Source: Chloroflexota bacterium (GTDB taxonomy: Bacteria > Chloroflexota > Anaerolineae > Aggregatilineales > Phototrophicaceae). From it: 64,000 nucleotides of DNA. Where the stretch lies: NCBI GenBank assembly GCA_028873975.1, contig JAPPMO010000101.1, positions 1 through 64,000 on the forward strand, in the 5' to 3' direction. Both the position numbers and the translations under genes were made by a program. A model generated the notes under the pieces. It saw only the letters and a program-made list of their open reading frames with translations, was not told the DNA's origin and did no database searches. Shown here in pieces: positions 25,902 through 34,802 of the stretch (position 1 is its first letter; the number at the start of each line of letters is the position of its first letter).

Positions 25902-26207
25902 ATTGCGAGCCAGGGCAATTGCATCAAAATGTGGCGACTGACATGGTACGAAATTGGACTGATTATTAACCACCGAGGGCGCCGAGGGTCGCGTAGACAC
26001 TGACCGTCAACACCGAGAAAAGCAACGGAACATAGCTCATGTTATGTTTCAGGCTTGCTTTTCAACCACAAATGAAGTTTCGCTGGCGACCTCGTCGTAT
26101 TCAGGTGACGGAATTAGATAGCAAGCAGACAAATGAACCTAAACTCGGTGCTCTCGGTGTCCTCGGTGGTGAAAAAATGATTTGATGCGATTGCCCTGAT
26201 TGCGAGC
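25902..26207. mobile_element. MITE-like element, family A, with 9-bp target duplication
   Basis: The element (25911-26198, 288 bp) has terminal inverted repeats CAGGGCAATTGCATCAAA on the left and, read inverted, CAGGGCAATCGCATCAAAT on the right. It is flanked on both sides by the same 9 bases, ATTGCGAGC (25902-25910 and 26199-26207), a clean target-site duplication. The interior has the ACCACCGAGG core near both ends and no coding capacity for a transposase. It lies between divergent acnA and the thioredoxin-fold gene and fills most of that gap. Confidence 0.85.
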
Positions 26208-26360
26208 GTATGTGTTTTCCAGCGGCGGGCGGCTTGCTTTGAGATCGGAAAGAGCCGACCGAAATGTCTAATACTGTCCTTTTACAAACCGTCGACTGTG
26301 CATTAGACTTTTGGCATGTTTAGCGAGGAATCTTCGTCGTAACACGAGGCTCAGGGGGAT

Positions 26361-27425
26361 ATGGCAAAAAAGGCAAGTCGCACGCGGGAAGCCAGGCAGC
26401 GCCGTCAAAAACAGCGCCGTCAGAATCGATGGATGATACTGCTGTTGGCCATTGTAATTGTGGCTATTGTGGCTGTCGCTATGGTGGTTGTTTCCAATCA
26501 GCCGGTCGAGGCCCATATTCCACCCGACTTAAGCGAGCGATACGATGGCGTTTCAAGATCGTTCTCGGTGGCGGGCTACCCGCAGCTGGGCGATTTGAAT
26601 GCGCCGGTCACCTTGGTGGAGTACGCCAGCTTCGCCTGCCCGGGTTGCGAGGCGCTGCATAGCGATTCCTTTGACGCCATTCTCGATCGTATTCGAGGGG
26701 GGCAAGTTCTGTTCACTTATGTTCCGATGCAGACGGGTTCAATCCCGAATGCCCAGGGCGCGGCGCGGGCTGCCCTATGCGCCGGGCGGCAGGGCATGTT
26801 TTGGGAGATGCACGACGTACTCTTCGATTGGCAAAGCCTCTATGCAAACACCGCGTACTCGCAGAATCGACTCCTGGCCGGCGCGGAGGGACTTGGCCTA
26901 AATACGACCACGCTCACCGATTGCTTCAACTCGGCGGCGATTTCGGGAACGCTAAGCAGCGCAATGACCGAGGATGTTGCAGGCACGCCGACCCTGCAAG
27001 TCAACGGTGTGACTATCATAGCGGAGCGCGCTGGGAGCGTCCCATCGACGGCTGAGATACTCAAAGCGATTGACGACGCCACGCCGAATAATTGGGGCAT
27101 GCCCGACGAGCCGCCGGAAGACTTCGCAGAGGAAAGCGCAGACCTGTCCGGTCAAGAAGCGGAAACTGAAACGCAAACGCAGGTAGAGGCAGGAGAGGCA
27201 GCCGAGGAGCTAGATCCCACTTCGTCCGCGGGTGCGGCGCTGTCCGCAGCGGACGCTGAAACGCCCGCAGCCGCCGAAGAAGACGCTGCCGAAGAATCTG
27301 CTGGAGAAGAAGATTCAGGCGACTCGGATGCAATCGCAGCTGTCGAAGCGACCGCCACGGTCCAGGAACCGGCACCAGAGCAAGAGCAGGGCTTGGAAGC
27401 AGCCGCAGAAGCGAACGACGGTTAG
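26361..27425 (+). CDS. Membrane-anchored DsbA-like thioredoxin-fold protein with long acidic tail
   Basis: A probable extracytoplasmic thiol-disulfide oxidoreductase of 354 residues. A basic N-terminus (1-23) precedes one membrane anchor (about 24-45). The thioredoxin fold (about 68-235) has the active site C93-P-G-C96 and the cis-proline loop in VAGTPTLQVNG. From about residue 250 the protein ends in a low-complexity tail rich in Glu, Ala and Asp, which is probably disordered. AGGGGG precedes the ATG by 3 bases. It could supply oxidising equivalents for secreted proteins, in parallel with the CcdA/TlpA block at 48-51 kb. Confidence 0.85.
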   Translation: MAKKASRTREARQRRQKQRRQNRWMILLLAIVIVAIVAVAMVVVSNQPVEAHIPPDLSERYDGVSRSFSVAGYPQLGDLNAPVTLVEYASFACPGCEALHSDSFDAILDRIRGGQVLFTYVPMQTGSIPNAQGAARAALCAGRQGMFWEMHDVLFDWQSLYANTAYSQNRLLAGAEGLGLNTTTLTDCFNSAAISGTLSSAMTEDVAGTPTLQVNGVTIIAERAGSVPSTAEILKAIDDATPNNWGMPDEPPEDFAEESADLSGQEAETETQTQVEAGEAAEELDPTSSAGAALSAADAETPAAAEEDAAEESAGEEDSGDSDAIAAVEATATVQEPAPEQEQGLEAAAEANDG

Positions 27426-27465
27426 CGGCTTGGCGCCCGCATCCGTTTCGGCTCAGTGATTATGT

Positions 27466-27813
27466 CTAGCGCTTGGCGAGCATCGGACCCAGGCGGCGTC
27501 CGCCCAGAATGTGCATGTGAAGGTGAAAGACCTCTTGTCCGCCGTCTTCGTTACAGTTGACAATCAGGCGGTAGCCGCTTTTGGCAATGCCTTCAGCACT
27601 TGCGATCTTGGCCGCAACGGTAAACAGCCTGCCCATAGCCGCTTCATCCCCGGAGGAAACATCATTGACGGTAGCGATCTCTTGCTTGGGGATGATCAAA
27701 ATGTGCACCGGCGCTTGCGGCGCGATGTCGCGAAAAGCCAGTACCAGGTCATCTTCGTAAACGATGTCTGCCGGTATCTCCCGGGCGATGATTTTAGAGA
27801 ATATCGTGCTCAT
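27466..27813 (-). CDS. HIT (histidine triad) family hydrolase, Hint-like
   Basis: A small cytoplasmic nucleotide hydrolase, usually acting on AMP-lysine or similar phosphoramidates. The histidine triad is H97-L-H99-M-H101 in [11 protein letters not shown], and the start ([22 protein letters not shown]) is typical of the Hint branch. The length of 115 aa is standard. It is encoded just downstream of fabG on the same strand with a gap of 33 bases, so the two may share a transcript, though no functional link is known. Confidence 0.93.
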   Translation of the reverse strand: MSTIFSKIIAREIPADIVYEDDLVLAFRDIAPQAPVHILIIPKQEIATVNDVSSGDEAAMGRLFTVAAKIASAEGIAKSGYRLIVNCNEDGGQEVFHLHMHILGGRRLGPMLAKR

Positions 27814-27846
27814 GTTTGGTCTCCGGTCTTCGTCTGGCGGGAGGAC

Positions 27847-28593
27847 TTACATAACCATTCCGCCATCAACGATTAGCGTTTGGCCCGTGATATACGAGGC
27901 CTCGGCAGAGGCCAGGAAGGCGACCGCCTTGGCAATATCTTGCGGATTGCCCATTCTGCCCAGCGGAATCGCTTCAATGGCTCTGCCGCGGAGTTCGGCG
28001 CTCAAATCGGCGGTCATATCCGTTTCCACGAAGCCGGGCGCGACCGCGTTGACACGGATGCCGCGCCCGGCAAGTTCCTTCGCCAATGACTTTGTAATGC
28101 CGACCAGGCCGGCTTTGCTGGCCGCGTAGTTGCTTTGGCCCGCGTTACCGGCGATGCCCACTACGCTGGTGATATTGATGATGCTCCCGCTGCGGGCCCG
28201 CATCATGCTGCGAGCGGCTTCCCGACAGCATAGCCAGGCGCTGCGCAGATTGGTTGAAACGACGTCGTCAAAGTCCTTTGGCTTTAACCTCATAATGACA
28301 TTGTCCTCTGTGATGCCGGCATTGTTGACTAAAATATCAATGCGCCCATGCTTCGCCAGCACGGTCTTGAAGAGTGCGCCTACTTGGTCAGCGTCGCTGA
28401 CATCGGCTTGCATGGCTTCCGCCGCGCCGCCGGCTGCAATTATTTCCCCGATCAGGTCTTCAGCCGCGGCCGCGCTGCGGTTGAAGTTCACCGCCACAAG
28501 CGCGCCGCGCGCGGCAAGTTCAAGGCATATCGCGCGCCCGATACCGCGGCTGCCACCGGTAACAAGCGCGACCTGGCCCTCAAAATCGGACAT
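27847..28593 (-). CDS. fabG: 3-oxoacyl-[acyl-carrier-protein] reductase
   Basis: A short-chain dehydrogenase of 248 residues that reduces 3-oxoacyl-ACP with NADPH in fatty acid synthesis. The cofactor motif is GGSRGIGR at residues 13-20, NNAG at 90-93, and the catalytic residues are S143, Y156 and K160 (SNYAASKAG). The C-terminus ITGQTLIVDGGMVM is characteristic of FabG. No other fab gene is adjacent, so a different SDR substrate remains possible. Confidence 0.9.
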   Translation of the reverse strand: MSDFEGQVALVTGGSRGIGRAICLELAARGALVAVNFNRSAAAAEDLIGEIIAAGGAAEAMQADVSDADQVGALFKTVLAKHGRIDILVNNAGITEDNVIMRLKPKDFDDVVSTNLRSAWLCCREAARSMMRARSGSIINITSVVGIAGNAGQSNYAASKAGLVGITKSLAKELAGRGIRVNAVAPGFVETDMTADLSAELRGRAIEAIPLGRMGNPQDIAKAVAFLASAEASYITGQTLIVDGGMVM

Positions 28594-28624
28594 TGTTACT
28601 CTCCTGTCCTTTGCAATCCTGAAT

Positions 28625-28914
28625 AGCCGAAACTCAGGGCAATTGCATCAAAATGAACATGCGCTACAATGATGACATTACAAACTTAAATATAACCACA
28701 GAGACACAGAGAGCACAGAGAAAAATCTTTCATTTCTTTAGGAAACGTGGAATTTCACTTTGATTTTAGATTCCACTTTGGATTTCACGACAAGCAATTT
28801 CATCCATTTGTACGTCATTCCAGAGAAGTTCTGCCCTGAAAAAACTTAAACTCTGTGTTCTCGGCGCCTCTGTGGTGAAAAAATAATTTGACGCGATTGT
28901 CCTAAGCCGAAACT
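28625..28914. mobile_element. MITE-like element, family A, with 10-bp target duplication
   Basis: The element (28635-28904, 270 bp) starts CAGGGCAATTGCATCAAA and ends, read inverted, TAGGACAATCGCGTCAAAT. It is flanked by identical copies of AGCCGAAACT (28625-28634 and 28905-28914). The core has ACCACAGAGACACAGAG on the left and CTCTGTGGTGAAAAAAT on the right. It sits between fabG and the lipoprotein gene. Its ends and internal cores align with the element at 25911-26198, although the middle differs. Confidence 0.85.
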
Positions 28915-28937
28915 ATAACCTTTGGCGGAAATTGCGG

Positions 28938-30497
28938 CTAGGGTGTACCGCCGACCCAGCCCAAGAGTTGCATCTGTCCTCTTAGAGCAGCGGTCATATT
29001 GACGCTGCCGAAGCCATTATAGTTAGCGACGTAGACATCGTTTCTGCCGTCGACGCGGGGGTTGACCCCGCTGAAGGCGATATACTGGCTGTCTGGCGAG
29101 AAGATCGGGTCGCACATGCTGGGCGGCGGGTTGCCGGTGGCGATATTGCGGTAAGTCTCCGCTTTGACACGGGCGCCGTAAGGGCATTGACCTGCGGTTC
29201 CGCCGATGGCGATGCGCGTCCCGTCCGGGGACCAGGCCGCGGACATGCCGAAACGCGGAAAGTCCAGCTCGGAATCTTGTCGCAGGATGGCGCCGTCGGC
29301 AGCCAGGAGCATTAATTGATTTGCCTCGTCGGCAACTTGCAAAAGGACCGTTTGACCGTCGGGAGACCAGGCTTCGGACAAGTAACTGGCGCTGGCGCTT
29401 CCGTCAATGGGTCGTACCTCGGTTACGGCGCCTGTCACGATGTTTGCCCGCCATATTCGCCGCCGCGGATCTAGCAAGTCGAGCGGATTGCCGCTCGCGA
29501 AAGCCAATAGCCGCTCGTTGATCCAGTAGGGCGGCTCCGAAACATATACGTCGCTAATCTTCTTTATCGCGTTGGTCTCAAGCTCCAGTACATAGACCTG
29601 GCCTTCGGTTGGCGGGGGCATGGTCGCGGCGTCACAGGCATTTTCTTCGCCCGGTATCCAACTGGGACAATCAGCGCGATCGGAAACAAATGCGATGTAA
29701 GTCCCGTCGGGGGACCAGCGCGGCCACAGGTCATAAGAACCGAGCTCCGTAATGTTGCGACGTCCGGAGCCGTCTTTGGCGTACAAGAAAATATCAATAT
29801 CGTAGCCGGTGGTCACAGACACTGCCAGTTGGCTGCCATCCGGCGACCAGTCCGGCTCGATATAGAATCCACGCTGCACCAAGGGACTATCGCCGGGCAG
29901 CACTCTGGCCGCGAATCCGGTCGAGAGATCGAGAATATAGAGGCCGTTGCTGCGCTGTCCTTCATCTCGTTTGACAAATGCCAGGGCGTTGCCGGGCTTG
30001 GCCGGAAAAACCTCCAGGCGGGTATTTGAAGCCAGTTCCAGTATGGGGATACGCGCGCCCGGGTTTCTTGGCGGCGCAAGATAGAGCGCTTGGATGCCGG
30101 TATTTGGCTGCGCAGTCGCAATGTTGGCAATCGTCTGTTGATTGTTGGTGTTGAGAAAGACCACCATGGGGTTGGCAATGCCGTCCTTGACGTTGTCTGG
30201 AATATCGGCCATGACCCAGTTGTCGAAGACAAATCCGGCGACGGGGTAGGGCGTGATGCTGGCGGTCGGGGACGGCGTAAAAGTATGGGTCGCGGTGAAG
30301 GTAGCTGATGCGGTGGGCGTCAAGCTGGGGGGCGCTGTATTGGTTAAAGTCGGCACCAGAGTCGCGGTATCGGTCGCTGTAGGCTTGGCTGTCGGCGGCG
30401 ATGTCGCTGTCGCGCTCGGGCTTGGCGCAGGCTGGCTTAGAGCGCTGCAGGCGCCGAGCAAAACAGCGAAGAAGGCGCTGACGAAACAGGATCGCAT
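28938..30497 (-). CDS. Lipoprotein with TolB/PD40-type beta-propeller
   Basis: A secreted lipid-anchored protein of 519 residues. The signal peptide ends in the lipobox LLGAC with C17 as the lipidated residue. A Ser/Thr/Pro/Ala-rich linker follows (about 18-85). The rest forms propeller blades with repeated W-S-P-D-G motifs (WSPDGSQLAV, WSPDGTYIAF, WSPDGQTVLL, WSPDGTRIAI, FSPDSQYIAF), as in TolB and WD40-like PD40 proteins. The blades probably bind a ligand or protein on the cell surface. No Tol-Pal genes are nearby. A perfect inverted repeat lies 38 bases before the start codon. Confidence 0.87.
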   Translation of the reverse strand: MRSCFVSAFFAVLLGACSALSQPAPSPSATATSPPTAKPTATDTATLVPTLTNTAPPSLTPTASATFTATHTFTPSPTASITPYPVAGFVFDNWVMADIPDNVKDGIANPMVVFLNTNNQQTIANIATAQPNTGIQALYLAPPRNPGARIPILELASNTRLEVFPAKPGNALAFVKRDEGQRSNGLYILDLSTGFAARVLPGDSPLVQRGFYIEPDWSPDGSQLAVSVTTGYDIDIFLYAKDGSGRRNITELGSYDLWPRWSPDGTYIAFVSDRADCPSWIPGEENACDAATMPPPTEGQVYVLELETNAIKKISDVYVSEPPYWINERLLAFASGNPLDLLDPRRRIWRANIVTGAVTEVRPIDGSASASYLSEAWSPDGQTVLLQVADEANQLMLLAADGAILRQDSELDFPRFGMSAAWSPDGTRIAIGGTAGQCPYGARVKAETYRNIATGNPPPSMCDPIFSPDSQYIAFSGVNPRVDGRNDVYVANYNGFGSVNMTAALRGQMQLLGWVGGTP

Positions 30498-30534
30498 AGC
30501 ATACCTATAGGGCGGATTTTCCTCTTACCTTACC

Positions 30535-30553
30535 ATAGCTGGCGACCAGCTAT
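30535..30553. promoter_or_regulatory. Perfect inverted repeat between lon and the lipoprotein gene
   Basis: ATAGCTGG-CGA-CCAGCTAT is an 8+3+8 perfect inverted repeat in the 143-base gap between lon and the downstream lipoprotein gene. There is no T tract beside it in the direction of lon transcription, which makes an operator more likely than a terminator. Confidence 0.45.
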
Positions 30554-30640
30554 TCAATTTTACAGGTTCGATTGACCTACGTTTGCGCCACTATTGGCGA
30601 GAGCGGGGCCGCCAGCGCGCCGATTTGGGCAAGCGGATGT

Positions 30641-33073
30641 TTATTCGCCTTCAGGATTGTCGCGTTGCCGTTTCTCGGCGTCGATATCGCGTTGTCGACG
30701 CGGCGGCGGGTCGCGCAAAACAAGGTCAAGCGCCTCTTGCATGTCTTCGACGAATACCACCGAAACATCTTTCTTGACGGCTTTGGAAAGATCGCGCAGG
30801 TCTTTTCGGTTGTCTTTGGGCAAAATGATCTGCGGGACATTGCGCCGGCGCGCGGCGAGCACTTTTTCCACGACGCCGCCGACAGGCAAGACGTGACCGC
30901 GAAGCGTGATCTCCCCAGTCATCGCGTAGTCGCTGCGGACTCGAGTTTCGCTAAATGCGGAGACCAAAGCCGCCGCCAGCGTAATGCCGGCCGAGGGACC
31001 GTCTTTATGTACGGCGCCTTCGGGCATGTGAATATGGATATCGTAATTGTCAAAATCGTCGGCGGGCAAGTTAAAGTCGTGGGCGCGGGAGCGCAAGTAG
31101 CTAAGCGCGATATGCGCCGATTCTTGCAGGACATCGCCCAACTGCCCGGTCAACATCAGGTTGCCCTTGCCCGGGACCAATGAGACCTCGATCGTTTGGA
31201 TATCGCCTCCGTTTGGCGTCCAGACCAAGCCGCTGACAATGCCGACGCCATCGGCGCGATTAACGCGCGAATCCAGTACTTGCGGCGGGCCCAAATACTT
31301 CTCCACGATTGCCGGGCTCATGCGCCGGGGATGAACCCGGTCCGACGCCGTCTGGCGCGCGATCTTCCGACAGATCTTGGCGATTTCCCGTTCGAGATTG
31401 CGGACGCCGCTCTCGTAAGTGAAGTGTCTGATGATGTGCTGCAACGAGGCTTTGGAAAAACTGATGCCGGCGGATGATATGCCGTTGGCTTCCAACTGTT
31501 TCGGGATCAGAAAGCGCCGCGCGATCTCGATTTTCTCTTCTTCGGAGTAGCCTTTGAAGTCAATGACCTCGAGTCTATCTTCCAGGGCTTCGGGAATGCC
31601 ATCGAGATCGTTGGCTGTCGTGATAAAGGTAACTTTCGACAGATCATACGGGACTTCGAGATAATGGTCGATGAAAACTTGATTTTGCTCCGGATCCAGG
31701 ACTTCCAAGAGGGCGGAGGCTGGATCGCCGCGGAAGTCCGCGGTCATCTTGTCGATCTCGTCGAGCATGAACACGGGGTTAACCGTTTCCGCGCGCTCCA
31801 TTTGCTGGAGAATGCGCCCGGGCATCGACCCGATATAGGTCCTGCGGTGCCCGCGGATTTCCGCTTCATCGCGTATGCCGCCGAGGCTGATGCGAAGAAA
31901 CTTGCATCCCAGGGCATCGGCGATGCTCTTGCCAAGCGATGTCTTGCCGACGCCTGGGGGGCCCACGAAGCAGAGAATCGGGCTTTTCATTTTGTCCCGC
32001 GCCAGTTTTCTGACAGCGATATGTTCGATGATACGCGTTTTGACCTTTCTCAGCCCATAATGGGCGCCGTCGAGAATGTCTTCCGCATGCCGCAGATCCA
32101 GATTTTCTTCGCTTGTGACATACCAGGGCAAGGTCAATAAGCGATCCAGGTAAGTGTGAATGACGCCGGATTCCGGCGACATGGGCGGAATGACGCCAAG
32201 ACGAGACAGTTCTTTCATCGCCTTTTCGTGGATGTCTTCCGGCAGATTCGCGTCTTGAATCTTTTCAGCCAGTTCGCGCAACTCCTGCTGGAAGATGTCG
32301 CCATCGCCCAATTCCTGTTGGATAATGCGCATTTGCTCGCGCAGATACATTTCGCGCTGGTTGGCGGCGATTTCGTCTTGAAGGCGGGTATGCACTTCCT
32401 CGTGGAGCTGGCTGTCTTGAAGATCGGCGCTGACGGCGGCAGACAGCTGTTCCAGGCGCTGCGCAATATCGAATTCTTCCAAGAGGGTCTGCAGCTGCTC
32501 CGGTTCCAGCGGCATGATAGCGGCCAGCGCGTCGCAGAGCTGCCCCGGTTCTTTCAGGGCGAGGATATACTTGATCACACTGTCCGGCACGGACTCCAAG
32601 AACTGGCTGGAAACTTTGAAAAAATCCAAGAGCGACATGCAAAGCGATTCGACGCGCTCGGATTGCTTGAGCTGTTCTTCGACCGTGAAGGCGCGGGCGA
32701 CGGGGAAGGACGCCAGCTCGTCAACATCCGTAATCCGAACGCGGCGCCTGCCCTGAACAAGCACGTGGATGTTTTCACCGTAGGCGTCGGATAGTTGGCC
32801 CGGCGCGATTTCGGTCCCGATCTCGTGAATATGCGAAGCTGTCCCCCCGCCATTCAGCGCGTGTCGCTGTTTGACCACGATGAGGGTTTGCTCATGCTCT
32901 TTGGCATAGCTGACTGCCTGAAAGTTCGCCTCTGTGGTGATCGGAACCAGGCTCACTACTTGTGGAAAAACGACTCGGTCATCCAGCACGAGCAGCGGCA
33001 GTTGAAAGGCGCCGTCGCTGTTTGGCTCTGCGCTCTTTATCGCGGTGATATTTCTGTTCTGTTTCGGATTCAA
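30641..33073 (-). CDS. lon: ATP-dependent protease Lon
   Basis: A cytoplasmic AAA+ serine protease for misfolded and regulatory proteins, 810 residues. It has the N-terminal LON substrate-binding domain (LPLLVLDDRVVFPQVVSLVPI region), a coiled coil, the Walker A GPPGVGKTSLGKS, Walker B FMLDEIDKM, and the Ser-Lys protease site in KDGPSAGIT. The only suitable start is a TTG at 33073 with GAGAG 6 bases upstream, as no in-frame ATG comes before the conserved domain. It is divergent from the next gene. I saw no CIRCE-type heat-shock operator. Confidence 0.95.
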   Translation of the reverse strand: MNPKQNRNITAIKSAEPNSDGAFQLPLLVLDDRVVFPQVVSLVPITTEANFQAVSYAKEHEQTLIVVKQRHALNGGGTASHIHEIGTEIAPGQLSDAYGENIHVLVQGRRRVRITDVDELASFPVARAFTVEEQLKQSERVESLCMSLLDFFKVSSQFLESVPDSVIKYILALKEPGQLCDALAAIMPLEPEQLQTLLEEFDIAQRLEQLSAAVSADLQDSQLHEEVHTRLQDEIAANQREMYLREQMRIIQQELGDGDIFQQELRELAEKIQDANLPEDIHEKAMKELSRLGVIPPMSPESGVIHTYLDRLLTLPWYVTSEENLDLRHAEDILDGAHYGLRKVKTRIIEHIAVRKLARDKMKSPILCFVGPPGVGKTSLGKSIADALGCKFLRISLGGIRDEAEIRGHRRTYIGSMPGRILQQMERAETVNPVFMLDEIDKMTADFRGDPASALLEVLDPEQNQVFIDHYLEVPYDLSKVTFITTANDLDGIPEALEDRLEVIDFKGYSEEEKIEIARRFLIPKQLEANGISSAGISFSKASLQHIIRHFTYESGVRNLEREIAKICRKIARQTASDRVHPRRMSPAIVEKYLGPPQVLDSRVNRADGVGIVSGLVWTPNGGDIQTIEVSLVPGKGNLMLTGQLGDVLQESAHIALSYLRSRAHDFNLPADDFDNYDIHIHMPEGAVHKDGPSAGITLAAALVSAFSETRVRSDYAMTGEITLRGHVLPVGGVVEKVLAARRRNVPQIILPKDNRKDLRDLSKAVKKDVSVVFVEDMQEALDLVLRDPPPRRQRDIDAEKRQRDNPEGE

Positions 33074-33224
33074 GGAATTCTCTCTAGTCTCGTGTACCAG
33101 TCCCAGGACCAGGAAGGGAAGTTTAGCCCAAACGCACCGCTGGTGTAAAGTATCGGGTCTTGTCGCTATGAGACGGGATCGCTAGACTTGCCATGCTCTG
33201 GCAATTAATGAGAATGTGGAGTCT

Positions 33225-34637
33225 ATGCGCGTCCATTCTGGATTGCTGCTTCTAGCGGCTGTATTCGGCGCGGTGATTGTGCTGGCTGTGGGGAGTCTTC
33301 TTCTTTCGCCGCCTCTGCCGCTGATCATGTATGCCGGTTTCGATCGAGACTCCATTAGTCCCGACGCCGATGGCGAAAACGATATTGCCGTATTTGAATA
33401 CCGCTTGTCGCGGCCGGCAACGATTGATTTGTCTTTGACGGAGGACGGCGGCAAGACCTTTTTCTTCCGCAATGGGCAAGCCCGCGAAGCGGAAGAGTAC
33501 AGCGTCCTCTTCAGCGGCGTTGTGGATGGATTCCTGCTGGAGGGCGAAACTGTCGTCGGGCATGTGGAACGGCGCTTGTTGCCTCAAGGGACGTATACCT
33601 GGCAGCTCAATGCGCGGACCGAGGCCGGCGAAGACGTGAATGCCAGCGGCCGCCTGCTCGTCCAGCCAGGCGATTTTCCCTTGCCGGTCATGTCCACCTT
33701 TACCGTGTCGCCGCCGGTGTTTTCGCCAAATCAAGATGGCGTGGATGATCGCGTACAGATCAACATATATCTGGAGACGGATGTCGAGAGCCTGGACGTA
33801 TACCTGGTTGATTCGGCCGGTGTCAGGATTCCAATTTCCGCTCGCGTAGAAGAGCGCAATTATGGCGAAGCGGGCAGGCACCGCTTCGACTATGAAGGGG
33901 GGATTGACCTGGGTGTTGATCCACCGCCTGACGGCGCCTATCAGGTCTTGGCGCTGGCGCAGGATGCCGTCGGTCAGCGGATTCGACAAGAGACCAGCTT
34001 AACGATCGAGACCGGCGGGAAACCCTATGCGGAGATCTCTCCTCAAGCGATCGGCGTTGACGTTGCTTTTGATGTGCAGCCCTATGAAGATCGCTATTTC
34101 ACATCACGCGACTATGCTGGCACCCTGCTGGGGTTGCCGGAAGATAGCGAGTCCCTTGCCTATTCCCAACAGATCACGATTCCGAAGGGCGACCTGCTGG
34201 TATTCCGTTTGTCCGTTGAAAACTACGGCGATGTCCCTATTCGAACGTCCGGACCGCCGCCCGGCACCGTTTACCAGCAAGAACAGCAAGCGGCGACCTT
34301 GGGCAGGTTTGACGAGTCGGGGGCTTGGAGGATCGGCATACAATGTTCGACATCGCAAGCCAGCTATCCTTATCGCTGGGCTATCGCCGCGGCTGACAAA
34401 TTAGTTGAGGTCTTTGACGAGGCGAGCGGCAACACGTATTCATACTTGCCAGCAAAGGAGCGCGCGGTGGTCTGGGGCGCGATCCGCATGACGACCATTG
34501 AAGCGCGTAATCCCCAGAACTGCTGGGCGGGCTTGATTCACGAAGACGTCGCGATCAGCCTGCGCAACAATCACGTCGGCGTGCGTTCGATCATGACTGT
34601 TGATCCGGGCGAACCCGCCGGTGATTTAGATGGATAG
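33225..34637 (+). CDS. Secreted or membrane-anchored protein with SPNQDGVDD-type repeats
   Basis: A protein of about 470 residues that starts with one hydrophobic helix (signal or anchor) and is otherwise extracellular. Two segments, SPDADGENDIAVFEY and FSPNQDGVDDRVQINIY, match the calcium-binding start of FlgD-like or gliding-motility-type beta-sandwich domains. The remainder looks like beta-rich domains. I do not recognise a full family or an enzyme motif. ATG 33225 has GGAG only 3 bases upstream, and GTG 33216 is an alternative. It is followed by two glycosyltransferase genes, which hints at a role at the cell surface. Confidence 0.7.
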   Translation: MRVHSGLLLLAAVFGAVIVLAVGSLLLSPPLPLIMYAGFDRDSISPDADGENDIAVFEYRLSRPATIDLSLTEDGGKTFFFRNGQAREAEEYSVLFSGVVDGFLLEGETVVGHVERRLLPQGTYTWQLNARTEAGEDVNASGRLLVQPGDFPLPVMSTFTVSPPVFSPNQDGVDDRVQINIYLETDVESLDVYLVDSAGVRIPISARVEERNYGEAGRHRFDYEGGIDLGVDPPPDGAYQVLALAQDAVGQRIRQETSLTIETGGKPYAEISPQAIGVDVAFDVQPYEDRYFTSRDYAGTLLGLPEDSESLAYSQQITIPKGDLLVFRLSVENYGDVPIRTSGPPPGTVYQQEQQAATLGRFDESGAWRIGIQCSTSQASYPYRWAIAAADKLVEVFDEASGNTYSYLPAKERAVVWGAIRMTTIEARNPQNCWAGLIHEDVAISLRNNHVGVRSIMTVDPGEPAGDLDG

Positions 34638-34802
34638 ATGCTCCAGCCTGGCGAAGTAACAGCCGCTCGGCGCGTAACCGGCGAATTTGGGTTACCGCGC
34701 TCACAGCAAATTATAAACTTGCTCGGCTACCGCAGATCGCAGTTCATTAAATAAGAGAATAACAAACTCGTTCCTTGCATGAGCAAGGGGGTTTATTAAA
34801 AA

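Noticed and set aside
25970..26180. Repeated ACCGAGG units as a possible CRISPR array
   Set aside because: The units are short, irregular, partly inverted and inside transposon-like ends; there are no equal spacers and no cas genes.
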